This document shows, one piece after another, positions 32,219 to 40,507 of a DNA stretch of 64,000 bases; position 1 is the first letter of the stretch; each line of letters opens with the position of its first letter. The notes beneath the pieces are model-generated. The model saw only the letters and a list, made by a program, of their open reading frames with translations. It was not told the DNA's origin and did not search any database. A program made the position numbers and the translations under genes. This stretch comes from Burkholderiales bacterium. GTDB taxonomy: Bacteria; Pseudomonadota; Gammaproteobacteria; Burkholderiales; Burkholderiaceae_C. Where the stretch lies: NCBI GenBank assembly GCA_026932235.1, contig JAIXKR010000150.1, positions 1 through 64,000 on the forward strand, written 5' to 3'.

Positions 32219-34438
32219 TCAGGTATTGATCTTGACCATCGGCCCCTTGATGTCGACCAGTCCGCCCGGATCGACGTTGACCTTGCCGGCACCGGCCTTC
32301 ATCGTCACATCGGTGCCGGCGGTCTCGATGACCCCGGCCGCACTGATGTGCACCTGGCCGCCCGCGGTCTTGACCGTGATGTCGGTACCGCTGATCTCGA
32401 TGCTGCCGCTGTCCTTGATGAGGATGTGGCCACCTCCCGTATGCAGCTTGATCTCCTTGGCCGCGAGGTCGACATGGCCGTCGCTCTTCATCGACAGCGT
32501 CGAATCGCCCGTCGTCAGCGTGACATCGTCACCGGCCTTCAATGCGTAGCTCGTGCCGATCGCCGACGTCTTGCCCGCGCCGACGACTTCGGCGCGCAGA
32601 CCCGCGACCTCGGTCAACTTGGCCCCGCCCACGGTCTCGTTCATGGCCGCGCCGACGCTGACCTGGTAAGCGCCACCGATCGTGAGCGCCTTGGCCAGCG
32701 CAATCGTCTCGGCCTTGGCGCCGCTGATGGTCTCGGTCTTGTTGCCGCCGATCGTGACGCTGCGATGGATGCCGATCGTCACCGCCTCGTTCAGATCCAC
32801 CGTCTCGGTGCGGTTCTTGTGGATGACGTTGGTCTCGTTGCCGTCGATGGTCTTGCGGCGGTCGTTGCCCACCCACTTGTCTTCGTCGTTCTCGACCTCG
32901 GTGAGCTGGTCCTTCTGCGCGTGAAACCACAGCTGTTCGCTGCCGGCCTTGTCTTCGAAGCGGATGGCGTTGGCGTCGCCGGCGCCGTTCTTCATGCCCG
33001 CACCGGGGGCGCCGCCCTTGCTGCTGCGCGTGAGCAGGCCGCTTTGCGTGGCGTTGCCCGGCAGCGCCCAGGGCGGCATGTTGCTGGCGTTGTAGACGCA
33101 GCCGGTGAGGATGGGGTAGTCGGGGTCGCCGCTCAGGAAGTCGATGATGACTTCCATGCCGATGCGCGGGATGAAGACGGCGCCGAAGTTGGGGCCGGCC
33201 CAGGCGGTGGAGACCCGGACCCAGCAGCTCGAGTTCTCGTCCATCTGGCCTTCGCGGTCCCAATGGAACTGCACCTTGACGCGACCGTACTGGTCGACCC
33301 AGATTTCTTCGCCGGCCGGACCGACGACGATGGCCGTCTGCGGGCCGTGGGTTCGCGGCTTGGGAGTCTTGCGCTGCGGCCGGTAGGGCACGCTCTTGGG
33401 CTGCAGCACGAGGCTGAACTTCTGCTGCGAGCCGGTGCCGCCTGCGCCTTCGCTGACCTGGGGGTTTTCGTGGAACTCGTAGTGCACGGCCAGGACGAGG
33501 TAGTCCTGGTTCTGGTCGCCGCGCGGGTGGTTGTTCAGGCTGATCGTGTAGCCCGGGCACAGTTCCCTGCGGTTGCTGGTTGCTCTGGCGATATGGCGCG
33601 GACTGAGCTGCTGCTCCAGTCGCACCTTGGCATAGGTCTCGCCGTCGGCAAACTCGGTGAAACCGCCGGGCCATTCGTACTGTTCGTACTTGTCGTGCGC
33701 ATGGCCGGGCGGGTTCTGCCTCATGTTGGCGAGGTCGGCCTTGGGTTTCTTGAAGTCGTAGTCGTCGTTGTAGTGGCGCCCGGGCTGCACTTCCTGGCTG
33801 ACTTGCCAGGTCAGGATGCATTCCTTGTCGGCCACAGCCGCCTTCTCCGGCGGATGGAAGGGAATGCCGGCGCCGCCGGGCAGCGGTTCGTGGCCGCTTT
33901 CGATGTCGTCGGCGAAGACGACCGTGTGCTGGCCGGCGGCGTGCTGGTAGTAGTAGTAGATGCCTTCGTGCTCGCACAGCCGGGCGATGAAGTTGTGATC
34001 GCTCTCGTGGTACTGCACGCAGTAGTCCCAGGCGCGGTAGCCGCGCGTGAGCTTCATCTTCAAGTCGTAGCCGTAGGCGCCCAGCACCTGCTGGATGATG
34101 TCGGGCACGGTCTTGAACTGGAAGATGCGGAAGTCGCTGCGCAGCGTGGCCAGCCACAGCCAGGGGCGCAGCATGAGCTTGTAGCTGTACAGGCTGTGGT
34201 CCTGCCCTTGCAGCCCGAAGCGGGTGATCAGGCCGTCGATGTAGCGCCGTCCACCGCCATCGGTCTCGACCACCACGGTCGCGTTCTTGCCCAGCAAGGC
34301 CTTGGGGTCCAGTCCCTTGTCGGTGGACAGCAAGTCGATGTCGAGCGCGTAGAGCTCGCTCAAGGCCTCGTGGCCGCGCAATTGACGAAACTGCAGGGCC
34401 TCGCCCAGCGGGGTCTGAATGGTGACGCGGCGGCTCAT
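32219..34438 (-). CDS. vgrG: T6SS spike protein VgrG (TssI)
   Basis: A 739-residue trimeric spike. The N-terminal gp27-like part has RQLRGHEALSELYALDIDLL and YYQHAAGQHTVVFADD; the gp5 OB part is FGAVFIPRIGMEVIIDFLSG and DPDYPILTGCVYNASNMPPW; then a long beta-helix of repeated G-N-x-T/ET-x motifs (about 510-680) and a short VDI..GPMVKINT tail that binds the PAAR protein. No extra effector domain. It follows hcp by 158 bp with two hairpins between them. A 120-bp part is copied at 26876-26995. Confidence 0.97.
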   Translation of the reverse strand: MSRRVTIQTPLGEALQFRQLRGHEALSELYALDIDLLSTDKGLDPKALLGKNATVVVETDGGGRRYIDGLITRFGLQGQDHSLYSYKLMLRPWLWLATLRSDFRIFQFKTVPDIIQQVLGAYGYDLKMKLTRGYRAWDYCVQYHESDHNFIARLCEHEGIYYYYQHAAGQHTVVFADDIESGHEPLPGGAGIPFHPPEKAAVADKECILTWQVSQEVQPGRHYNDDYDFKKPKADLANMRQNPPGHAHDKYEQYEWPGGFTEFADGETYAKVRLEQQLSPRHIARATSNRRELCPGYTISLNNHPRGDQNQDYLVLAVHYEFHENPQVSEGAGGTGSQQKFSLVLQPKSVPYRPQRKTPKPRTHGPQTAIVVGPAGEEIWVDQYGRVKVQFHWDREGQMDENSSCWVRVSTAWAGPNFGAVFIPRIGMEVIIDFLSGDPDYPILTGCVYNASNMPPWALPGNATQSGLLTRSSKGGAPGAGMKNGAGDANAIRFEDKAGSEQLWFHAQKDQLTEVENDEDKWVGNDRRKTIDGNETNVIHKNRTETVDLNEAVTIGIHRSVTIGGNKTETISGAKAETIALAKALTIGGAYQVSVGAAMNETVGGAKLTEVAGLRAEVVGAGKTSAIGTSYALKAGDDVTLTTGDSTLSMKSDGHVDLAAKEIKLHTGGGHILIKDSGSIEISGTDITVKTAGGQVHISAAGVIETAGTDVTMKAGAGKVNVDPGGLVDIKGPMVKINT

Positions 34439-34533
34439 GCGCGGGTACCCTCGAGGTCAAGGAGAACAAACAAGGTGGGCCGCATCGCCCGACGCGGCTC
34501 GTGCCACTGCTACGGCCGCGACCCGAATCCGGC

Positions 34534-34588
34534 GCCCGAGATCGTGCTCGGGCCGTCGGCCGGCGCGCGACGCCTTCCCGCGTCGCGC
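34534..34588 (-). terminator. Two strong hairpins between hcp and vgrG
   Basis: On the minus strand the first hairpin after the hcp stop is GCGCGACGC-loop-GCGTCGCGC (34588-34565, 9-bp perfect stem), and the second is GCCCGAG-ATCGTG-CTCGGGC in complement (34553-34534, 7-bp stem). Neither has a U-run. They are well placed to protect or partly terminate the hcp message so that Hcp, needed in large amounts, exceeds VgrG. Confidence 0.5.
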
Positions 34589-34596
34589 GTCCCGGC

Positions 34597-35079
34597 TCAA
34601 ACCTCCTTGTTCTCCTTGATGTGGAAGCCCATCTGGCTCTCGGCGCCCTTGCCGCCTTGCGCGGTCTGCTCCCAGTACTGGCTCTTGACCTTGGCTGCCT
34701 GGAACGAGTAGTTGATGACCACCGCGTCCTGGCCGTTGGCGCCGCTGACCGTGACGTTGGTGACGAGCACGTCGGTGAGCGTGATCTTGCCGAATTCGAT
34801 CTGCGAGCCCCCGGCCTTGCACAGCGAGATCTCCACCTGCCCCAGGTGCTTGCCCGTGGCGCAGTGCTTCAACACCGCCGGGTAGGCCTTGTCCATCGCG
34901 GCGACCACGTTCAGGTCGTGGAAGGTGACCTTGCCCGCTCCGCCACCACCGCCGCTGGACATCGAGTGCGGCTGCGTCGCGCCCCACGAAAACGAATCGA
35001 TGTTCGTCCATCCCTTGTGGTTGGAATCCTGCGACTCGCCGCTGGCGCCTTCCACCTTCATGAACATGTCTACGGCCAT
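34597..35079 (-). CDS. hcp: T6SS tube protein Hcp (TssD)
   Basis: A 160-residue Hcp1-family protein that stacks as hexameric rings inside the TssBC sheath. It reads MAVDMFMKVEGASGESQDSN, then DSFSWGATQPHSMSSGGGG, FHDLNVVAAMDKAYPAVLKH and CATGKHLGQVEISLCKAGG. ATG 35079 has AAGGAG 8 bp upstream; in-frame sequence further upstream is not Hcp-like. It heads the minus-strand hcp-vgrG-effector-immunity operon, divergent from tagH. Confidence 0.97.
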   Translation of the reverse strand: MAVDMFMKVEGASGESQDSNHKGWTNIDSFSWGATQPHSMSSGGGGGAGKVTFHDLNVVAAMDKAYPAVLKHCATGKHLGQVEISLCKAGGSQIEFGKITLTDVLVTNVTVSGANGQDAVVINYSFQAAKVKSQYWEQTAQGGKGAESQMGFHIKENKEV

Positions 35080-35299
35080 TTGGCACTCCTTGGGTTGATC
35101 CGGGACGGCATTGTGATCCGTCCAGCGCGCGATCGCAGCGGACAAATGCCGGTCCGCGAACGTGAAAAAACACGTCGCACCCAAGGTGGCTCGGCGTTAC
35201 GCTCGGCCACCGCCGCATCCGCAACAGATGCAAGCAGGTGTATGCGCTCTCGGGTTCGCAATCCTGCGCGAGAGCGCATTAGCATGCGATGCTCTCGCC
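35080..35299. promoter_or_regulatory. Divergent hcp/tagH control region with 11-bp inverted repeat
   Basis: ATGCGCTCTCG at 35242-35252 is perfectly inverted as CGAGAGCGCAT at 35269-35279 with 16 bp between, and a partial third copy GATGCTCTCG lies at 35288-35297, at the tagH start. This is the only strong symmetrical element in the 220-bp region that must hold promoters for both T6SS operons, so it could be an operator, or a hairpin in the tagH leader. The consensus -35/-10 hexamers are not obvious. Confidence 0.5.
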
Positions 35300-37183
35300 A
35301 TGGACAAGATCGAGATCAGGGTCGAAGGTCAGCACGGTCAGCCCGTGACCAAGCCGTGGGCGGCGCTCTTCGGGCTCGCCGGAGGAACCATCGGCTGCGG
35401 CAGCCAGAACAAGCTGGTCCTGCCCGACATCGATACGCAGGTCGATCGCGTCCACGCCATGGTACGGCTGCAGGCCGGCAAGGTCTACGTCGTGAACCTG
35501 TGCGAACGGCGCCCGCTGCGGGTCGACGACGAGGACCTGGCACCGGGGCAGGAGACGCTGCTGCCAATCGGCGCACGGATGCAGGTCGGGCCGTACAGCT
35601 TGCGCGCAGCCTTGCCCGGCAGCCCCTGGGCACCCTCCGGCTCCGGCGCGGCCGAAGCCGGTGACCCATTCGGCCCCGAGGCGGGGATCGCGGCAGACGA
35701 CAACCCCTTCGCCTTCATCGGCCGCGTCGAGGCCGAGATGCCCGCACGAGCCGGAGCCGCGCGCGCGCCTGCACCGGGGACGCCACCCTCGCCATCCCGA
35801 GCGGCGAACGCGCCGATGATCCCCGACGACTTCGACCCGTTCGCGCAAGATGCCGAGCGCGAGCGACGCGAGAAGGATCCCTGGGCCGACGGTCTGCCGA
35901 TGCAGAATCTGGCCGAGATGGCGGCGGTGCACGACGACCTTCTGCGAACATTGCCGCCCGCCGACCGCCTGGCCCAGGCTTCGTCGCTGGGACAGTCTGC
36001 GGTGCGCGGCCTGCCGGCCTCGCTCGACCCGAACGGCGAACTCGACCCGTTGCGGCTGTTCGACGACGCCCCGTCGGCGCCGGGTCCGGCGTTCGCTTCC
36101 GCGCACTTGCTGCGCGGCTCCGGGATGCACCAGGCAGTGCGCCTGCCACAGGCGATGGACGCCGCGGCGGTGCCTGCGGCAGCACCTGTCGCGGCGCTCG
36201 AGGGAACGGCACAAGCGCCGCTGCACTCTGCCGGCCTGCAACGCATCGAAGGGCTCGATCTGGCGATGTTCGACCGCGCGCTGGGCGACGGGGGCGCCGA
36301 GTCCGCGGTCGCGCCGGAGGCTACGGTCTTCGCCCGCTTCGACGCCGACCTGGCGCCGACCCAGCTGCAAGCGCTGCGGCCTCCGCCGGAAACGGCAGCC
36401 GCCGCACCGCTGGATGTGCGGCTGGACCTGGACCTCGCCTTCGCGGCTTCACCCGAGGCCGCGATCTCCGGCGCGCCCACCGCTGCGCCGGAAGCGGCCG
36501 ATGCATCGACGGCACACACGGGCACGGCGCCGGCATCGACGCCATCCGCCGACGACGTGCAGGCGCTGCTGCAGGCCTTCGTCCAAGGCTTGGGCTTGCC
36601 GCCGGAACGCGCGCAGTTCGATCTCGATCCGGAACTCATGCGCCGCTTCGGCGAGGTGCTGCGCACGGCGGTGCAGGGAACGATGGAACTGCTGCAGGCG
36701 CGCGCAGGAATCAAGCGCGAATTCCGCGCCGACGTGACGATCATCGGCAATCGAGCCAACAATCCGCTGAAGTTCCTGCCGGATGCCGACGGCGTGCTGC
36801 TGCAGATGCTCGGCCAGACCTTTCCCGGATTCATGCGTCCGGTCCCGGCGATGCACGAGGCCTACCGCGACCTGCGGGTGCACCAGTCGGCGCTGATGGC
36901 CGGCTTGCGCGCGGCCTTTTCCGAAGCCTTGTCGCGACTCGATCCGGCCGCGCTGGAGAAACAGGTCGGGGCCTCCGGCAGCCTGCTCGCACGCCTGGGC
37001 CGCACGCACCGCCGCGCCGCGCTCTGGGACGATTACTGCGAGCGCTACGCCGCGATCCGGCGTCAGGCCGAGGACGAGTTGACGGCCTTCTCCGGCCGCA
37101 GCTTCGTCAAGGCCTACGACGCCGCCGCCGATGCCGCGCTCGCCGACGACGAGTTGCCCCCGGGCAAGCCCATTCGCGCCTGA
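35300..37183 (+). CDS. tagH: T6SS FHA-domain protein TagH (ImpI/VasC)
   Basis: A 627-residue T6SS accessory protein, the probable reader of threonine phosphorylation in post-translational control. The FHA domain (about 1-100) has FGLAGGTIGCGSQNKLVLPD and TQVDRVHAMVRLQ: the usual GR is GC and the Ser of SxxH is Asp, so key phosphothreonine contacts are altered. A 300-residue Ala/Pro-rich linker follows, then the conserved TagH C-terminal domain (about 430-610; NRANNPLKFLPDADGVLLQM). ATG 35300 opens MDKIEIRVEG. First gene of the main plus-strand operon. Confidence 0.9.
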   Translation: MDKIEIRVEGQHGQPVTKPWAALFGLAGGTIGCGSQNKLVLPDIDTQVDRVHAMVRLQAGKVYVVNLCERRPLRVDDEDLAPGQETLLPIGARMQVGPYSLRAALPGSPWAPSGSGAAEAGDPFGPEAGIAADDNPFAFIGRVEAEMPARAGAARAPAPGTPPSPSRAANAPMIPDDFDPFAQDAERERREKDPWADGLPMQNLAEMAAVHDDLLRTLPPADRLAQASSLGQSAVRGLPASLDPNGELDPLRLFDDAPSAPGPAFASAHLLRGSGMHQAVRLPQAMDAAAVPAAAPVAALEGTAQAPLHSAGLQRIEGLDLAMFDRALGDGGAESAVAPEATVFARFDADLAPTQLQALRPPPETAAAAPLDVRLDLDLAFAASPEAAISGAPTAAPEAADASTAHTGTAPASTPSADDVQALLQAFVQGLGLPPERAQFDLDPELMRRFGEVLRTAVQGTMELLQARAGIKREFRADVTIIGNRANNPLKFLPDADGVLLQMLGQTFPGFMRPVPAMHEAYRDLRVHQSALMAGLRAAFSEALSRLDPAALEKQVGASGSLLARLGRTHRRAALWDDYCERYAAIRRQAEDELTAFSGRSFVKAYDAAADAALADDELPPGKPIRA

Positions 37184-37194
37184 AGGACGCCGCG

Positions 37195-37782
37195 ATGACA
37201 ACACTCCCTCTGCGCCGCCGCGGCGCGCTGCGCGCGCTGCTCGCGGGCAGCAGCGGCCCGCTGCTGCCCACGCTCTCGGGCTGCGGCGCCGTGAGCGCCA
37301 TCACGACGCCCGCGGCGCCGCCGCCGCCGGTGATGGTCGTGCCCGGCGCCGTCTTCGAACTCGTGGCCGACGCCGACCTGAACCCCGATGCACAGGGCAA
37401 GCCCAAGCCGGTGCTGCTGCGCCTCTATGAGTTGAAGGCGGGCGCGGGCTTCGAGCGCGCAAGCTTCCTCGACCTGATGGAGAAGGACGAGGCCGCGCTC
37501 GGCGCCGACTTCGTGCGCCGCGAGGAGTGGCTGATCCGCCCCGGCGAAAGGCGGACCATCGATCGCAAGGGCAATGCGGAAGTGCGCAGCTTCGGCGTGC
37601 TGGCGGCGTTTCGCGACCTCGAGCGCAGCTCCTGGCGCACGGTCATCGACGCCCCCGGCTCGGTGGAGATGCGGCGCCGCTTCCTCGGCCTCGGCGCCGC
37701 GGAGAAGCTGCTGCCGGTACGCTACCGCATCACGCTCACGCGCGACGCGGTGCGGGTCGAGCATGTCTCGCGGGCGGGGTAG
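37195..37782 (+). CDS. tssJ: T6SS outer-membrane lipoprotein TssJ
   Basis: A 195-residue lipoprotein that anchors the TssLM complex to the outer membrane. A basic start (MTTLPLRRRGALRALLAG) and lipobox LSGC place the acylated Cys near residue 30. The mature part has the TssJ pattern: LVADADLNPDAQGKPKPVLL, RLYELKAG, FLDLMEKDEAALG, RREEWLIRPGE and GVLAAFRDLERSSWR. 11 bp after tagH, 6 bp before tssK. Confidence 0.95.
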   Translation: MTTLPLRRRGALRALLAGSSGPLLPTLSGCGAVSAITTPAAPPPPVMVVPGAVFELVADADLNPDAQGKPKPVLLRLYELKAGAGFERASFLDLMEKDEAALGADFVRREEWLIRPGERRTIDRKGNAEVRSFGVLAAFRDLERSSWRTVIDAPGSVEMRRRFLGLGAAEKLLPVRYRITLTRDAVRVEHVSRAG

Positions 37783-37788
37783 CGCGGC

Positions 37789-39126
37789 ATGGTCTGGCGG
37801 CGCAAGGTCGTGTGGTCGGAGGGCATGTTCCTGCGGCCGCAGCATTTCCAGCAGCAGGAGCGCCACTTCGAGGCGCTGCTGCAACGGCGCAGCTACGCGG
37901 CCGAGCCCTTCTTCTGGGGCTTCTCGCGCCTCGTGCTCGACCGCGAGCTGCTGGCGCTGGGCAAGATCGGCGTGCGCGAGGCCGAGGGCGTCTTCCCCGA
38001 CGGCACGCCGTTCTCGATTCCGCAGGACGACGATCCGCCGCCGCCGTTGGAGGTGCCGCGCGAACTCAAGGACAGCCTCGTGAGCCTGGCGCTGCCGATG
38101 CGGCGCACGAGCGCCGTCGAAGTCGGCTTCGGCGGCGCCGATTCGACGCTTGCGCGCTACCACGCGCAGGTGCACGAGGTCGCCGACGTCAACGAAGCCG
38201 GCGCGCAGGCCAGCGAGCTGCAGCTGGCGCAGGCGCAGATGGTCGTGCGCCCGGCGGCCGAGGTGTCCGGCGGCTGGGTGGCGCTGCCGCTCGTGCGCGT
38301 GGTGGAGCGCCGCGCCGACGGTTCGCTGCTGCTCGACTCCGCCTACATCCCGACCGTCCTCAACAACGGCGACAGCACGAGCCTGCTGGCGCAATGCCAG
38401 GAGCTGCTGGGCCTGCTGCGCCAGCGCGGACAGGCGCTGGATGCGCGGCTTTCGCAACCCGGCCGAGGCGGAACGGGGGAGTTCGGGGACTTCCTCATGC
38501 TCGGCCTCATCAACCGCTGGGAGCCGGTCGTCGAGCACTGGACGCGGGTGCGCACGATCCATCCCGAGCGCTTGTTCCAGGAACTGCTGCGTCTCCTGGG
38601 CGAGCTGGCGACCTTCCGCCGCGAGGGGCGCCGTCCGCCCGAGCTGCCGGCCTACGACCACGACGACCTGCAGGCCTGCTTCGCGCCGCTGATGCTGGAG
38701 CTGCGGCGCGGCCTGTCCTCGGTGCTGGAGCAGAACGCGATCCAGATCGAGGTGCGCGAACGCCAGTACGGCGTGCACGTGGCCATCATCCCGAGTGCCG
38801 AGATGCTCGACAGCTGTGAATTCGTGCTGGCCGCGCAGGCGCAGACCAGCCCAGAATTCCTGCGCAGCAACTTTCCGGCGCAAGTCAAGATGGGCCCGGT
38901 GGAACGCATCCGCGATCTGGTCAACCTGCACCTGCCCGGCGTGGCGATGTCGCCGCTGCCGGTGGCACCGCGCGACATTCCCTACCACGGCGGCTTCACC
39001 TACTTCCAGGTCGACACCGCGCACGAGCTGTGGCGACAACTGCACAAGTCCGGCGGCCTCGCGCTGCACGTCTCGGGTGCCTTTCCCGAACTGCAGCTCG
39101 AGCTGTGGGCCATCCGCCGGGCCTGA
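37789..39126 (+). CDS. tssK: T6SS baseplate protein TssK
   Basis: A 445-residue baseplate adaptor that links the wedge to the TssLM membrane complex. The N-terminal shoulder has KVVWSEGMFLRPQHFQQQER, the hallmark of TssK, then FWGFSRLVLDRELLALGKI. The C-terminal head has EFVLAAQAQTSPEFLRSNFP, QVKMGPVERIRDLVNLHLPG and PRDIPYHGGFTYFQVD. Full length. Operon position tagH-tssJ-tssK-tssL-tssM. Confidence 0.97.
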   Translation: MVWRRKVVWSEGMFLRPQHFQQQERHFEALLQRRSYAAEPFFWGFSRLVLDRELLALGKIGVREAEGVFPDGTPFSIPQDDDPPPPLEVPRELKDSLVSLALPMRRTSAVEVGFGGADSTLARYHAQVHEVADVNEAGAQASELQLAQAQMVVRPAAEVSGGWVALPLVRVVERRADGSLLLDSAYIPTVLNNGDSTSLLAQCQELLGLLRQRGQALDARLSQPGRGGTGEFGDFLMLGLINRWEPVVEHWTRVRTIHPERLFQELLRLLGELATFRREGRRPPELPAYDHDDLQACFAPLMLELRRGLSSVLEQNAIQIEVRERQYGVHVAIIPSAEMLDSCEFVLAAQAQTSPEFLRSNFPAQVKMGPVERIRDLVNLHLPGVAMSPLPVAPRDIPYHGGFTYFQVDTAHELWRQLHKSGGLALHVSGAFPELQLELWAIRRA

Positions 39127-39143
39127 CGGGCTGGGACCGACGC

Positions 39144-40502
39144 ATGGCCACCGACCCCTTCGCCAACGCGAGTGCCGGCCAGTTCCAGACCATCTTCGGG
39201 GGCGGGGCGACGGCACGGGCCTTCGGCGCCGCGGCGCCGGCGCCCGGGATCGCCTCCAGTCGCTCCGACCTGCCGGACGTGGTCAGCGGCGGCAATCCAC
39301 TGGTCGCGGCAGCCAACGGACTGCTGAACCTGATCCCGCAGATCCGCGCCACCGGGACGAATCCCGATCCGGCCGGTTTCCAGCAGTATCTGCTCGAGGC
39401 CGTGCGCGGATTCGAGCGCAAGGCCGCAGGCTCGGGCGTGCCGATGGAGACGGTGATCGGCGCCCGCTACTGCCTGTGCACGGCGCTCGACGAGGCCGCC
39501 GCACAGACCCCCTGGGGCGGCGGCGGCGTCTGGCCGCGTTACAGCCTGCTCGTCGCGCTGCACAACGAGACCTGGGGCGGCGAGAAGTTCTTCCAGCTCC
39601 TGGCCAAGCTGGTGCAGTCGCCCAGGCAGCACATCGACCTGCTCGAGCTGATGTACTTCTGCCTGATGCTCGGCTTCGAGGGCCGCTACCGCGTGCTCGA
39701 CGACGGCCACGGCAAGCTCCAGACGCTGAAGGCACGCCTGCTGCAGGTGATCGAGGGCGAGCGCGGTGACCGCTCCTCGGCGCTTTCGGTGCACTGGCAA
39801 GGGGTGGAGCGCGCCGCGCAGCCGCCGTGGACGCTGGTGCCGCTGTGGGTGGCGGCCGCGGTCGCGCTGCTGCTGGGCTTTCTCATCTGGCTGGGGTTCA
39901 GCTGGCGCCTGGCCGGCCAGTCGGACGAGGTCTACGCGCAACTCAACGGCGTGCGCTTCCCCAAGCTGGTGGCCGCCGCACCGGTGGCGCCGGTGGTCAC
40001 CCCTGCCCGTCTGCGCCAGTTCCTCGAACCCGAGATCCAGGAGCGTCTGGTCGAGGTCCTCGACGAGGCCGACCGCAGCACCGTCGTGCTGCTGGGGGAC
40101 GGGCTCTTCGACCCCGGGCAGGTGGTGGTGAAGCCGCGCTACGAGGCCGTGCTGCAGCGTGTGGCGCAGGCCCTGAACCAGGTGCCCGGGCGCGTGCTCA
40201 TCAACGGCTATACCGACAACATCCCGATCCGCTCGGTGCGCTTCCCCTCGAACTGGCACTTGTCGCAGGCGCGGGCCGAAGCCGTCGCCGGGATGATCCA
40301 GCGCGCGATCGATGCCCCGCAGCGCCTGCGCAGCGAGGGCCGGGGCGACGCCGATCCCGTGGCGCCGAACACGACGCCCGAGGGCAGGGCGCGCAACCGC
40401 CGCGTGGAGATCGTGCTGCTGGTGCCGCCGCCCGCGCGCGATGCCGCGCTGCAGCAGCCGGCGCCGGCCGCCGCCGGAACTGCGGCCGCCCCGGGGAACT
40501 GA
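39144..40502 (+). CDS. tssL: T6SS inner-membrane protein TssL with OmpA-like domain
   Basis: A 452-residue DotU-family protein. Cytosolic DotU domain about 45-215 (NPLVAAANGLLNLIPQIR, YCLCTALDEAAAQTPWG, LMYFCLMLGFEGRYRV), one membrane helix near 233-255 (LVPLWVAAAVALLLGFLIWL) and a periplasmic OmpA/MotB peptidoglycan-binding domain about 310-430 (VLINGYTDNIPIRSVRFPSN, LSQARAEAVAGMI). The fused OmpA domain makes it an 'evolved' TssL that anchors to the cell wall itself. ATG 39144 (MATDPFANASAG). Confidence 0.96.
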   Translation: MATDPFANASAGQFQTIFGGGATARAFGAAAPAPGIASSRSDLPDVVSGGNPLVAAANGLLNLIPQIRATGTNPDPAGFQQYLLEAVRGFERKAAGSGVPMETVIGARYCLCTALDEAAAQTPWGGGGVWPRYSLLVALHNETWGGEKFFQLLAKLVQSPRQHIDLLELMYFCLMLGFEGRYRVLDDGHGKLQTLKARLLQVIEGERGDRSSALSVHWQGVERAAQPPWTLVPLWVAAAVALLLGFLIWLGFSWRLAGQSDEVYAQLNGVRFPKLVAAAPVAPVVTPARLRQFLEPEIQERLVEVLDEADRSTVVLLGDGLFDPGQVVVKPRYEAVLQRVAQALNQVPGRVLINGYTDNIPIRSVRFPSNWHLSQARAEAVAGMIQRAIDAPQRLRSEGRGDADPVAPNTTPEGRARNRRVEIVLLVPPPARDAALQQPAPAAAGTAAAPGN

Positions 40503-40507
40503 CGACG

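Noticed and set aside
35080-35110. TGGCAC motif near the hcp start as a sigma-54 -24 element
   Set aside because: No matching -12 GC/TTGC at the right spacing, and the bases fall in the hcp ribosome-site region.
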